A stretch of DNA of 64,000 nt from Ampelocalamus luodianensis (Eukaryota; Streptophyta; Magnoliopsida; Poales; Poaceae): assembly GCA_036346255.1 (NCBI GenBank), contig CM070618.1, positions 81,168,428 to 81,232,427 on the forward strand. The letters are read 5' to 3'. Position 1 is the first letter of the stretch, and the number at the start of each line of letters is the position of its first letter. The notes beneath the pieces were generated by a model. That model worked only from the letters and a program-made list of their open reading frames with translations, ran no database searches and was not told the origin of the DNA. Shown here piece after piece: positions 33,501 to 43,716 of this stretch. A program made the translations under genes and the position numbers.

Positions 33501-33879
33501 GGGATCCCATGCTTTGATGGACTAGAATGTTTTGAGTGGCTGGAATGGGCGTCCATGCATCGTAGCCGTATCAATTCCCTTAATCCAATCCACAGCCTGA
33601 GTATTATTGATCGTGGTACAGAACTATGCAGTGTCCGCACTCGGCACTCTTGCACAAGACGTATTGCCCAGCCCAATAATTTTTTTACTAGTAAGCCTAA
33701 CTAGCCGATAGCCTGGTCAGATCGATAATGGCCTGACCCATTAGAGACAAGACTAGTGAGCCTTGCACAACCCACTCAAAATCAAGAGACTTGGTTGCTG
33801 AATCAATCAAGAAACTTGTGATCCAAATTGGATCAGTTTGTGAATTCTTATTGACGAGGATTAAAATATCTATGTATTA
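33501..33879. other. Intergenic, no feature seen
   Basis: Contains only the roughly 40-bp segment at 33806-33847 shared with 27867-27907. No coding region is supported. Confidence 0.35.
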
Positions 33880-34562
33880 TCTTTAATACATAATAAAAGG
33901 CCATACGTCTTCATGGTCGTAACCCCTAAGGTTCACGACCTCACTGGTCGTAAGGTTTCCAGAGGTTACGTAATGGGTACCCTGGTCGGACAAGGTCCTG
34001 TGCCTAGCCTCCGACTAGTTAACTGCTCGTAAAAAGTATGAACTGATATACGAAACTGATTCCAGATATATTCCCTATCGTGTGACGAATGAAACACATG
34101 CGTATATTCCATACCACACGACGTCTCTTTATCCTAAGACACTGGTGAACAACCACCATACGGTTAAGTGTCTCATAGACATACAACCGCTGAACGGTTG
34201 ATACTCCATCAACCGTCACCTCGCTCCGACCAGTCGCGACGCTTCACAACAGACGTTTTCTCCAGAGATAACTGTCACCTCTTCAAGGGCTATTTAAAGA
34301 TAGAGCATGGACGGAGCAGGGGGGGATCAGGCTGCATCAGATTGAAGCATAGTCATTAGCATCCGATTTATGTTTCAAGCCTAATATTGTAGCATAACAA
34401 GCATTACTCTCAGTGTAAATAGGATTAGTCCATCACCAAGTCATAAGGCATTCTCTGTAATATCTAGTTCATATTAATCAAAGAGCACTCCCATTCTCTC
34501 CCCAGAAATTCCGTGTTATTTTCCTCTATTTATTTTGTAAGATCGGCGATTTGATCGTCGAC
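33880..34562 (+). mobile_element. Possible solo LTR (gypsy type)
   Basis: The right end CGGCGATTTGATCGTCGACA is typical of rice gypsy LTRs. A TATA-like TATTTAAAG lies at about 34292 and repeated CTGGTCGTAA phrases lie on the left. I could not fix the left border or a duplication, so this is a candidate only. Confidence 0.35.
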
Positions 34563-35768
34563 ACTTGTGCATGATTTTTTTCAAGGAAGGGAGTAGACGT
34601 GCAATTAGTTACTAACATATAGCTATTCTAAAACTCGGTAACTGAGAGGTTACGGATCAAACTCTAGAACCGAATGCGTGCACTGGCAAGACGGAAGCAC
34701 AACACATGAACGACCAAAACTCTCAACTTTCCGTACAACCCAACCAAGCTCGTGAGATTTATCGCGCTTGTCGATCGGCCCGCCATGCGCGTGAGCTTAT
34801 TTCGTGAAATCTATCGGGCGCACGCGCTTGTGGGGCTAGCTTTCGGAAGTTGCGATAACTTTGGGATGGAGCTGGAAGTCTGAATTAAAGGACGTGACTA
34901 GTGCGCGTACACCCCCTATAGTGGCAAAGCTAGGATAAAAAACAAAGATGATGCTCATGTGTTAAAGCTAACGTAAGACAAATATATAAAAAATGCAGCA
35001 GGAGCAAGAATGATGCTCTCCTGGCCTCCTCCGCTCTCCAAGCTACCGCCGGCCGCCGCGCCCATGCGTCCTCTACTCTCTAAGCCGCTGTCGCCGCGCT
35101 CACGCACCCTCTCGGCCTCCTCCGCTCTCCAAGCCACCACCACGCTCGCGTGTCCTCCCGGCCTCATCTAGGGTTCTCGTAGTGGCAACTGGGGTTGGGG
35201 ATTGGGGTATGGCTGGTTTGGCCGCTTGGGCTTCCATTCTACTTTCGACCTTTCGCTAGACATGAATCCCTAATAGACCTCCAAGATTCTTGCCCAAGAA
35301 GGCCCATGCGCCTTGCTGGTGGTAAAGTCGTAAATGGGATCCCAAGTGTTCGGGGGGAGCCTATGCTCGTGCATATACGAGCATAGACACTGTCGTCGCC
35401 ACTGGCCCCCTATAACCTTTGGATCATCATAATATGACCTAGTCTTATTCATTTGATTCCCATCTAGTGTGGTGCAACAAAACTTTCACGTGTGCAGCAA
35501 AAGAAGGAAACCTCACAACAAAATGCCCCTCCCCATCGTTTCTTCCTTGGGTGCACACCTGTGGGTGCGTCGACTTCAACCTAGTTGCTCACCTCCACGA
35601 TGCAACAAACACAAACCTCACCTTCTCCTGTGTAACAACTTTAGTTGATGCAACAAAAAAAGCCCCTTCAACAAAACAAAAAGGCATAATGCAACAAAAA
35701 TCCCCACCAAAACAAAATACAACAAAAACAAAAACTGTTGCAACATTTGAAATGCCTAATCTAACAAA
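34563..35768. other. Intergenic, repeat-like
   Basis: No supported gene. 34990-35170 has a twice-repeated CCTCCTCCGCTCTCCAAGC phrase. 35350-35385 has a short palindrome around TGCTCGTGCATATACGAGCA. 35470-35770 is the CAACAAAA-rich tract into which the solo LTR inserted. Confidence 0.4.
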
Positions 35769-37285
35769 AAAAGTGTTGGTGATATATTCTAGAGGCAATC
35801 ATAGAGATGATTGTATCACGTCTATATTTATAAGTTATAAAATAAATGTTATTATGTTCCTTGGATGAATTATCATTTATAAAGATTAATAAGTATGTGA
35901 CTTGTTAGTGAAGCTCTTTAACTTATATGATGTTATTCTAAATGTATCTCTGGTCGAATGTCACTGGTCGGAACACTAGTGACTTATCGACCAACACATG
36001 TATTGATTGATGACCATGTTTTACCGGTCATGGATATAAGGATATCGAATCAATAATGTGAACACATATTAGAGAACATGGTGTTGGATTAACCCACCTT
36101 GAGACACTATTGAGATTATTATAATTTTATGTGTCATCAGTTGGTCTCAAGTAATGATGATGTATGATCTTTAGACCTGAGATCAGCATGGTTACATACA
36201 TGTGTAATAGTACACTTAGGGGTTGCCAAACGCTACTTTGTAACTGGGTAGTTATAAAGATAGCTTTCGGGTATGCTATGAAATATGCAGAGGGATATGA
36301 TTGGTTGGATATGAGATTTGTCTCTCCTAACATAACAGAAGAGATATCTCTGGACCCCTCGATGTGGTCAGATAAAGAAAGTGAGTCAACCACATGAAGT
36401 TATTTGTCACTTGATCAAGAAAGTATTGAACAGTTCATGGATGACAGAATATATCACCTAGAGTTCAACCAGATATCGTGAGGCAAATGGAGAATACGCA
36501 AGTAAGTCGTTCAGTCCGACCAGATACGAACTGATTGTAAACTGGTTGGAAATGATCACTAACTGGTCGTAAATAGTTACATACTAGTCATAACTAAATA
36601 TGAACTGGTCGTATGGAGATACGAGCTGGTCATAAGTGATAAGGACCTGGTCGCAGATCATATTGCATAAGGTTCGCCTGATATAATATTTATGTGTATT
36701 AGGGAATAGTTATATCCTGCTAGGAACCGCTAACGAGTCGTGGTCGAAAAGGAGTTTCCGAGTCACAACCGATTACGCATGAACCTATAAGGTCGCACAC
36801 TTAACGGGTTAGAACAAACGACTTTGGATATGATCCGTTATAGGCTCATTATAAGGGGATGTATAGGGCTGTCGGGACATACGTGAGTTGCTCCACCAAA
36901 ACCCTAACCGTCATCTTCTTGAAAGCCCTACTGTGCGCGTTGGTGCTAACACATCGGCGTACGATACTTCACCCCTAGACATGTGGATACCGTAGAGACG
37001 TTACTGCGGTTGCTGCTGCTGTGCTGATCGAGAATGATCCACAACCTACGTAAGGAACGTTATAGGCTACTGAAGGAGATGATCGGTGCCAAGGACGTTG
37101 GACGATCGACTACGATCACTTTATCGACGCGCTTGACGTTGGATCAGACTGCTCTAACTTTTCTCCAGCTGCACTGCGCGTCTAGTGGTAACGATATATT
37201 ATCTCTTGCTTGCATGGCTTCCTGGTTTACGTGATAGAATTTTGAATTGTCAGCTAGTGTAGCCTACTTGTATCCCTACAAAAAG
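35769..37285 (+). mobile_element. Solo LTR of a BARE/RIRE1-like copia family, TSD AAAAG
   Basis: The LTR spans 35774-37280 (1507 bp). It begins TGTTGGTGATATATTCTAGA followed by GGCAAT and ends GTATCCCTACA. Identical AAAAG lies at 35769-35773 and 37281-37285. The TGTTGG start with a CTAGAGGCAAT block and the 1.5-kb length fit the BARE1/RIRE1 LTR group, recalled from memory. Repeated CTGGTCG phrases occur at 35950-36660. There is no internal domain. Confidence 0.88.
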
Positions 37286-38322
37286 AACTATGGTGCAACA
37301 AATTAATCAACAAATCTATGAAACAAAAATGATATCTTTCTGCAACAATATAAAACGTGTATGGCAACAAACTGGATATGGTGAAAGTTAAAATTGATGG
37401 AAAAAAAATGGAGCTAGCTCCATGCCAAGAGGAGGTGGCCAGTGGCTGGTAACGATAAAACCATCATTGCGTCGGCATCAATCGACGACGACATGGTGAA
37501 AAGTGATTTTTCAAATATAGAGAGAAGAGAAAGGGAGGGCGGAGAGGCATGATAAGTGCATTGCAAGAAAAGGGTTCCCAACGGTGAGCTCTGGCCGCCG
37601 ATGAGTCGCTGGAGAAGGAGGGACTAGGAAGGAGATTAGGATATGAGGTGTGAGTGTAACCGTATGAACTAATGTGGTCGAAAGAAAGTCTAGAACATTC
37701 AGTCAGAGAATCATAAGATGCTTGGATAACAATGTACGGAGGGTGGGCCGTGGGCTGTAGGAGGGTTGCTCGCGTCAAACACGCGGGGACGTGTGTTTGG
37801 GTGGCTGGGTTGAAGCGAGCGGACGTATGAGTTCAAGCATTACCCTTAATTAAAGCAAACGTGGAATGTGCTTTCGTACAGAGCAGACAAGTAGGTCTCA
37901 GCTCTGAAGCGCTAGTGTTGTTTGCTGCTGCTCACCAAACGCATGCGAGTTTGTTCTCGCACGTAATCCGTGATAAATTTTACGATACATTCCACCAGTA
38001 GTATATGATGGTAGTATAAATCAAATCTGATCATTGATTTGTTAAGAGCATAATAGATTTTTCTTTGTATTTATAATTTTTTCATGAGGCTATTATGAAT
38101 TTTTTCAACTAATGTTGAAAATATTACTCTTGTGATATGTGATCTGCACATGAACAATTACAATTCTATCCCATTATGATTCTACTACTCATGCTACGAG
38201 GTATAGTATAACTAAATCATATCTAATATAAACCATTGGATAAAAAGATGAGACCTACGACCCATATTAAATTGAGTGTACCGTAAAAGAGCTCTAATCC
38301 ATAGCCAAAAGAGCAAAATTTC
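37286..38322. other. Intergenic, repeat-like
   Basis: Continues the CAACA-rich host repeat to about 37400, then mixed sequence with no supported gene. 37950-38320 is AT-rich and featureless. Confidence 0.4.
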
Positions 38323-38608
38323 TGTTTAAGTATAAATGAATTATCCGTCTTTCCTTATTAGCTTAAGCTTTTAGGTGAATTGATTAGTGTATGCAACTCA
38401 ATATAGTATCAGAGCCAAGAGGTCTTGAATTCAAGACCTGGCTAGCACAATTAAAAATAATAATAATTGTAATCCACTTTTATTTCACGTCTTAGGCCTA
38501 TGACTTGAGAGAGTCTACACGTGAGGAGAAGTGTTGAACTATAAGTGAATTGTCCGTCTTTCCTCATCAACTTAAGCTTTTAGGTAAATTGGTTGATGCA
38601 ACTCAATA
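38323..38608 (+). mobile_element. TRIM-like miniature LTR element
   Basis: Two similar terminal repeats of about 80 bp lie at 38323-38403 and 38532-38608. They start TGTTTAAGTATAAATG and TGTTGAACTATAAGTG and share CCGTCTTTCCT and CTTAAGCTTTTAGG. The left one is followed by TAGTATCAGAGCC, one base off the tRNA-Met primer site. The right one is preceded by the purine tract GAGGAGAAG. The interior is about 130 bp. No target site duplication was found. Confidence 0.7.
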
Positions 38609-39621
38609 ATACCAACATAAAAAAAAAAAAAGAGGCCGTGATCACTAGAGCATAGGAATCTTTAATACATGATGACACATATGCCAAAGATCAGTACACT
38701 ACCACAGCGAATTACAAGTGGCAATCTACCTTGGCATAGCCACATCCGGCACTCCAGCATGCACAATTCAATCGTATGCATGCATGCACCAGCAGGTTTC
38801 CTGCGATGGCTGACGAGCACCAGACTTCTGGAACTATTGCGGCTAAACTTAGATAGTTTCAGCTAGGAGGCATCTGTAGTGTTGCACTGGGCTGCACCTG
38901 GCGCGCCTGGCTATTTCTCATGGGACAGAGCGTGCTCGGGCCGGTGGGTGAACTCGTAGTCGAGGTGGACGAAGGCTCGCTCGATCTCAGGCAGGCGCTC
39001 CAGCTTCTCCTGCAGGGCCTCGCCGATGTCATGCGCCTCTCGCAACGGCATGTCCGATGGCAGCACGATGTCCACCTCGACGAAGTAGTGGGAACCGAAC
39101 GTGTACGCCCGCACCGTGTCGATGTGCCTCACGGCTTTGTGGTGGTTCCAGCATAGGTAGGTTAGCTTCTGGAGGTATTCTGGCGAAGCTGACTGCCCAA
39201 CTAGCGAGTGGACATTTTCCAGCACTGTCATCGACCATGTTCTGATTGTGTAAATTGCTAGCTGCAGAGGGGAAAACAACTATTAATTCCTCTTTGGATA
39301 AAAAAAACAACTATTCATTTCGAAAAGTGCAACATGGTAAAATATTTATTCTAATTTTCCCAATGCAGGATAACAAAACAGGCCAGTAACTTGTGGTTCC
39401 CACTTCCCAGAATTCCCATCAAGGATTCGGTTAATCGGGAAAAAAGCCTTGCACATTCAAAACTGAGTTACACTAAGTTAGGTTTTCCCTTCTTTTTCCC
39501 CAGAAACCACCTTTTCCAGTCAATTGGTAATCAATACGAGTTTAGATGCTAAGGAGAAATCTAACCCCAACTGAAATACTGGTCAAGAACTGGACCTAGA
39601 TACCAACCATAGTTGATTTCA

Positions 39622-39761
39622 TGTCATAACTGTTACGAATAGCACTTGTATTCAATATGAGGCCAATGGGCCAATATATATACACAGATACATGCGGTGA
39701 ATATGCAAAGAACCCCTTATAACAATGGGGAATTACAAACTATACATATATATCTCTAACA
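39622..39761 (-). repeat. 3' LTR of the copia element in the MTP11-like locus
   Basis: 140 bp, from TGTCATAACTG to CTCTAACA on the plus strand; reversed it starts TGTTAGAGATA. It contains GGCCAATGGGCCAATATATA. A polypurine tract (complement of ACCCCCCCTC) lies beside it at 39760-39769. It is close in layout to the LTRs at 19390 and 21314. Confidence 0.85.
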
Positions 39762-40117
39762 CCCCCCCTCAAACTCATGGTGGATCAACAACACTGAGTT
39801 TGGAGAGGTAGAAACCATGCTGTGCGCGAGTCTGGGCCTTCGTAAAGAAATCTGCTATCTGAAGCTCTGAAGGCACATACTGAAGAGCAATCACCTGGTC
39901 ATGCACACAAGACCGCATGAAGGAAGCATCAACACCAATATGCTTGGTAAGCTCATGCTTCACAGGGTCTCGAGCAATACTGATAGCACCTGTACTGTCG
40001 GACAAGAGAGGAGTCGGTGTAGTGACAGAAACACCAAAATCCTCCAGTAACCACCGTAGCCAAGTAATCTCCGCTGTCAAGAGAGCCATAGCTCGCAACT
40101 CAGCCTCTGCAGGCTAA
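39762..40117 (-). pseudogene. copia RNase H C-terminal part
   Basis: Minus strand, open over about 107 codons: ALLTAEITWLRWLLEDFGV, LLSDSTGAISIARDPVKHEL, TKHIGVDASFMR and LQIADFFTKAQ. This is the end of copia Pol, directly followed by the LTR. The frame is intact here but breaks off abruptly at about 40117, where unrelated sequence starts. Confidence 0.9.
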
Positions 40118-40653
40118 ACCAAAACTAAAAAAAATCATAACCATCACGGAGATGTACGAGAGATACCTTTTGGAGTTGGATCATTGATAGAACATCGTTG
40201 GCAAGTTGAAGATCTAATTCGGTCGAATCGGTTAGAGATATATGAGGAAGTGCCGATGTTGGAGACAAAAAGAAGGCAAGAGATTATTGCTCGGTTTGCC
40301 CATCCTGGTAGGGCAAGCGGATAGGTGTATCGAAGGTCAAGGGAGCCACAGCAGGAAGTCGGAGCCATAGAGTTGGACTGGATAAGGGACAACTGGATCG
40401 AATCAATTCGAAATCCGCGAGATCAACCGATCCACCATGTTTCAAGCCATCCAGAACAAATGTCGAATCCCAAAAACACCACGATGAAATGAGATCGCGT
40501 GTATCCCAAAGTTCGCCACATCAAACGCCATTCGAATCGCGGGAGCTTCTCCTTCGAGCCCAAGCGCCACGGACGCACCTTCAAGGATCGAAGTCATGTT
40601 ACGATGATGGCTTGAAACACTTCGGCCAAAAATGAGGTGGAATAGAGCGTATC
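40118..40653. other. Junction sequence of mixed origin
   Basis: 40140-40400 recalls retroelement coding sequence near a Gag start, but no clean frame exists. 40420-40650 contains phrases also found in the copia element (compare GGCCAAAAATGAGGTGGAAT near 40623 with a near match at 43427). It ends abruptly at a copy of MTP11-like exon sequence. Confidence 0.45.
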
Positions 40654-41770
40654 ATCAAGGCTCGCTCGATCTCAGGCAGGCGCTCCAGCTTCTCCTGCAG
40701 GGCCTCGCCGATGTCATGCGCCTCTCGCAACGGCATGTCCGATGGCAGCTAGTTGTCCACCTGGAACGAAGTAGTGGCAACTGAACGTGTACCAGCCATG
40801 TACGATGTGCCTCACGGCTTTGTGGTGGTTAAAGCATACAGGGTTGGCTTCTGGACGAAATTTGGCGAAGCTGACTGCCCAACTTGCGAGTGGACATTTC
40901 CAGGCCTGTCATCCGAGCATGTTCTGATTGTGTAAAATTGCAGCGCATGTGATAACAGCATTAATTCCTCTTGGATAAAAATTCAACTAGTAATTTCAAA
41001 TGTGATACATGGTAAAATCTTTATTCTAATTTTCCCAATGCAGGATAATCAAAACAGGCCAGTTATTGTGGTCCCACTTCCCAGAATTCCATCAAGGATT
41101 CGGTTAAAGGGAAAAGTTTGCTCATTCTAAATTGAGTTACACTAAGTTAGGTTTTCAAAACTCTAACCGAGAAACCACCTTTTCCAGTCAATTGGTAATC
41201 AATGTGAGTTTGGATGCTAAGGAGAAATCTAACCCCAACTGAAATACTGGTCAAAACTGGACCTAGATACATCCATAGTTGATTTCGTAGCTTTGAGTTT
41301 GTAATCGCATTTAGTATTCTTTAAAGTCCAATGGGCCATTATATGATTCGGACGAATAGATTTTGTGAATGACCTATATAATGATAAGTTTGCAATTGGT
41401 AATTGAACAAACATAAATAATTCTAGTTCTCACTCAAACTCATGGTGGATCACACCGAGTTTGGAGTAGAAACCATGCTGTGCGCAACTCGGGCCGAAAG
41501 GAATCGCATGCCAAGCTCACGCCTTAGATCAAGGGTCAGCACACTGGATCATCATCAAGATCCATGAAGAGCATCAACTCCAATATGCTTGGTAAGCTTC
41601 AACCATCCAAGACAAATGTCGAAATTGCCCGTAGAAACGCCGACTGAACGAGATCGAGATCGTGTATGCAAAATCGCAAAATCCTCCAAATCCCGTAGCA
41701 GAATCACAGCTTCTCCTCAGAGGCCATAGCTCGCATACCATCACCTCATCAATCACGGATCACGGACGCC
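40654..41770 (-). repeat. Degraded or blended second copy of the MTP11-like last exon, its intron, copia LTR and RNase H
   Basis: 40660-40740 is nearly identical to 38965-39055, within the last exon. From there the match to 38965-40110 continues in the same order and orientation (exon, intron, LTR, RNase H) but with many indels and substitutions. Between about 41288 and 41540 short runs alternate between the copia path (39610-39900) and the gypsy LTR path (46056-46345). For example, TTTCGTAGCTTTGAGTTTG matches the gypsy LTR, CCAATGGGCCA the copia LTR, and ATATAATGATAAGTTTGC the gypsy LTR again. No open frame survives. Confidence 0.85.
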
Positions 41771-42099
41771 ATCACCTTTGCTCTTCCGGCAGAGGATCAT
41801 CCAAGAAACAACAGATCTTCCACCCATACTCGCCGAGGATCGCGCCCATCAAATTTGCTCGCACCATATATGCTACGGCGTTTGGTACGAAAACCTGTCG
41901 AGAGATAGTTCCACCAGGTTCGCGCACTCAGAAGGTGGCATACTGCAAGCGGCCAGGATCTGAAGCCGAATTCAATGTGGATGGATAAGTGATATCCCTG
42001 CCGATAAACCGAAGATAGACAAGATTTCCGACAAGATGCGAGAGTCGGAGTTGAGAAGCTCCCATCAGCAATCGAGGTGAACATTAAGCTCCATGGGAG

Positions 42100-43560
42100 T
42101 CTCAACGATAAGGACACGAGAGATGCGCGATCAAGAAGATCTGAATATACTTTCTGAGACATAAAGAAACCATCTGGATGGAAGTAACCTCAATCCCAAG
42201 GAAGTAACCGAGGACCAAGATCCGACATAAGTCGCTACTAAGCGAGCCTTGACAAAGGCAATGAAACAGAATCATCTCCGTGATGATCATATCATCAACA
42301 TACGAGAAGAAGAGTCCGACCACGAGGCAGTGTGGACAAAGAGCGCGGATCATGATCACTAGTGAAAACACACAAGGCTCAACCACGAGAGAGCGCCAAA
42401 CCAAGCCGAGGGCTTGCTTAAGGCCATAAAGAACGCGAGAGCGGCGACCATGCCCTCGGCAGAATACCGTGGCGGAAGCATGTAGACCTCTTCACGCAAC
42501 TCGCCATTAAGAAAGGCATTCTTGACATCAAGGTCGAAATGCATGACCGTGCGACGCGCCACCGCAAGAAGAGCGCGACGGTGGTCATGTGAGCCACGGG
42601 AGCAAAGTCCGTCGTAGTCACGACCATACTCTGCCGGAAGCCACGAGCAACAAGCGCGCTTATAGCGCCAAGAAGCCATCGAGCGAGTCTTAATCTTATA
42701 GACCACTTACAGTGATGGGCGAGATGAGATGGAAAAGGAACAAGATCCCAAGTACGATGACGCTGAGGCGCAATCTCCTGGCCATAGCATGTCGCCACTC
42801 GGATGAGTACAGCATCCGATAGGAGACAAGCTCAAGAGTAGCGCACGAAAAACCAAACGGTGAGGATCGAATCGATGGCGATCACGAGAGTGTGCGAGGA
42901 GAAGATAACCCATCGGTGAAGATGGATCATTAGGGAAGATAGAACATCGGAGAAGATGGCTTCGGGAAGATCCTCAATACGAGGTCGACGAGTGTAGACG
43001 AGTGTATGGGAGGGCCGAGACGGCACGGCGAACGGCGGAGAGGCCACGAGAAATATGTGGAGACTCGGTGGTGGGTGGGTAAGGGCAAGGCGATATGGTG
43101 TATCCGGAAAGGTCAAGGCAGAACTCCACGAGGAAGTCGGCGCGAGGTAGGGCGTGGGTATAAGGCGAGACTCGCTCGAAAGTCACATCCCGAAATCCGC
43201 ATCCGTCGACCACGAGGATCCCAAACGATATCCCTTGTGCTCTTGCCTTGTTCCCAAAACACACTCACTTGGTGCGATCGTTGAGTACGTCTCGGGCGAG
43301 AGAACATAGCAATCGGCAAGTCATAGAGAGCGAGTAGTCGATTAAAGACCACAAAGCGCTACCAGGATCGCACCTTGAAGAGCGCAAGAGTGGATGTTAA
43401 CGAGATAGGTGGCGTGAAACGACCTCGGCCCAAAATGAGGTGGAATAGAGCGGCAATCATCAATGCGGCCGTCTCAAGAAGATGACGATGCTTGCGCTCG
43501 AGCAACCCATTCGAGCATGAGCACCAAGACAGAGCGAGCGAGTACCATCGCATGTGGAAA
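42100..43560 (-). pseudogene. copia reverse transcriptase and integrase remnants
   Basis: Minus strand, many frameshifts. Integrase-derived NGLLERKHRHLLETA with nearby pieces is at about 43360-43550. Reverse transcriptase pieces follow: MVYKIKTRS, FDLDVKNAFLNGELREEVYM (near 42480-42540) and YVDDMIIT with YFLGIEVTS (near 42180-42310). The order INT-RT toward the LTR at 39622 is that of a minus-strand copia element. Sequence at 42840-43250 is too corrupted to assign. 43560-43716 shows no clear domain. Confidence 0.8.
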
Positions 43561-43716
43561 CTCGCAGTAACGAGATGTACTCACGCAAGTGTCGGCAAAA
43601 ACACGAATAGGTGGCGAGTTATTAGATGAAGCGCAAGGTGCTCAATTTTCACTAAACTCGATCTTGGTGGGTTACCACCAAATGCGCATGCACCGGATGA
43701 TATCGCCAAGGCGGCA

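Noticed and set aside
33880..34562. Confirmed solo LTR with a CTTG or ACTTG duplication
   Set aside because: The apparent left flank match (ACTTGTG at 33812) lies inside a 40-bp segment shared with 27867, so it is not an insertion border. Kept only as a low-confidence candidate.
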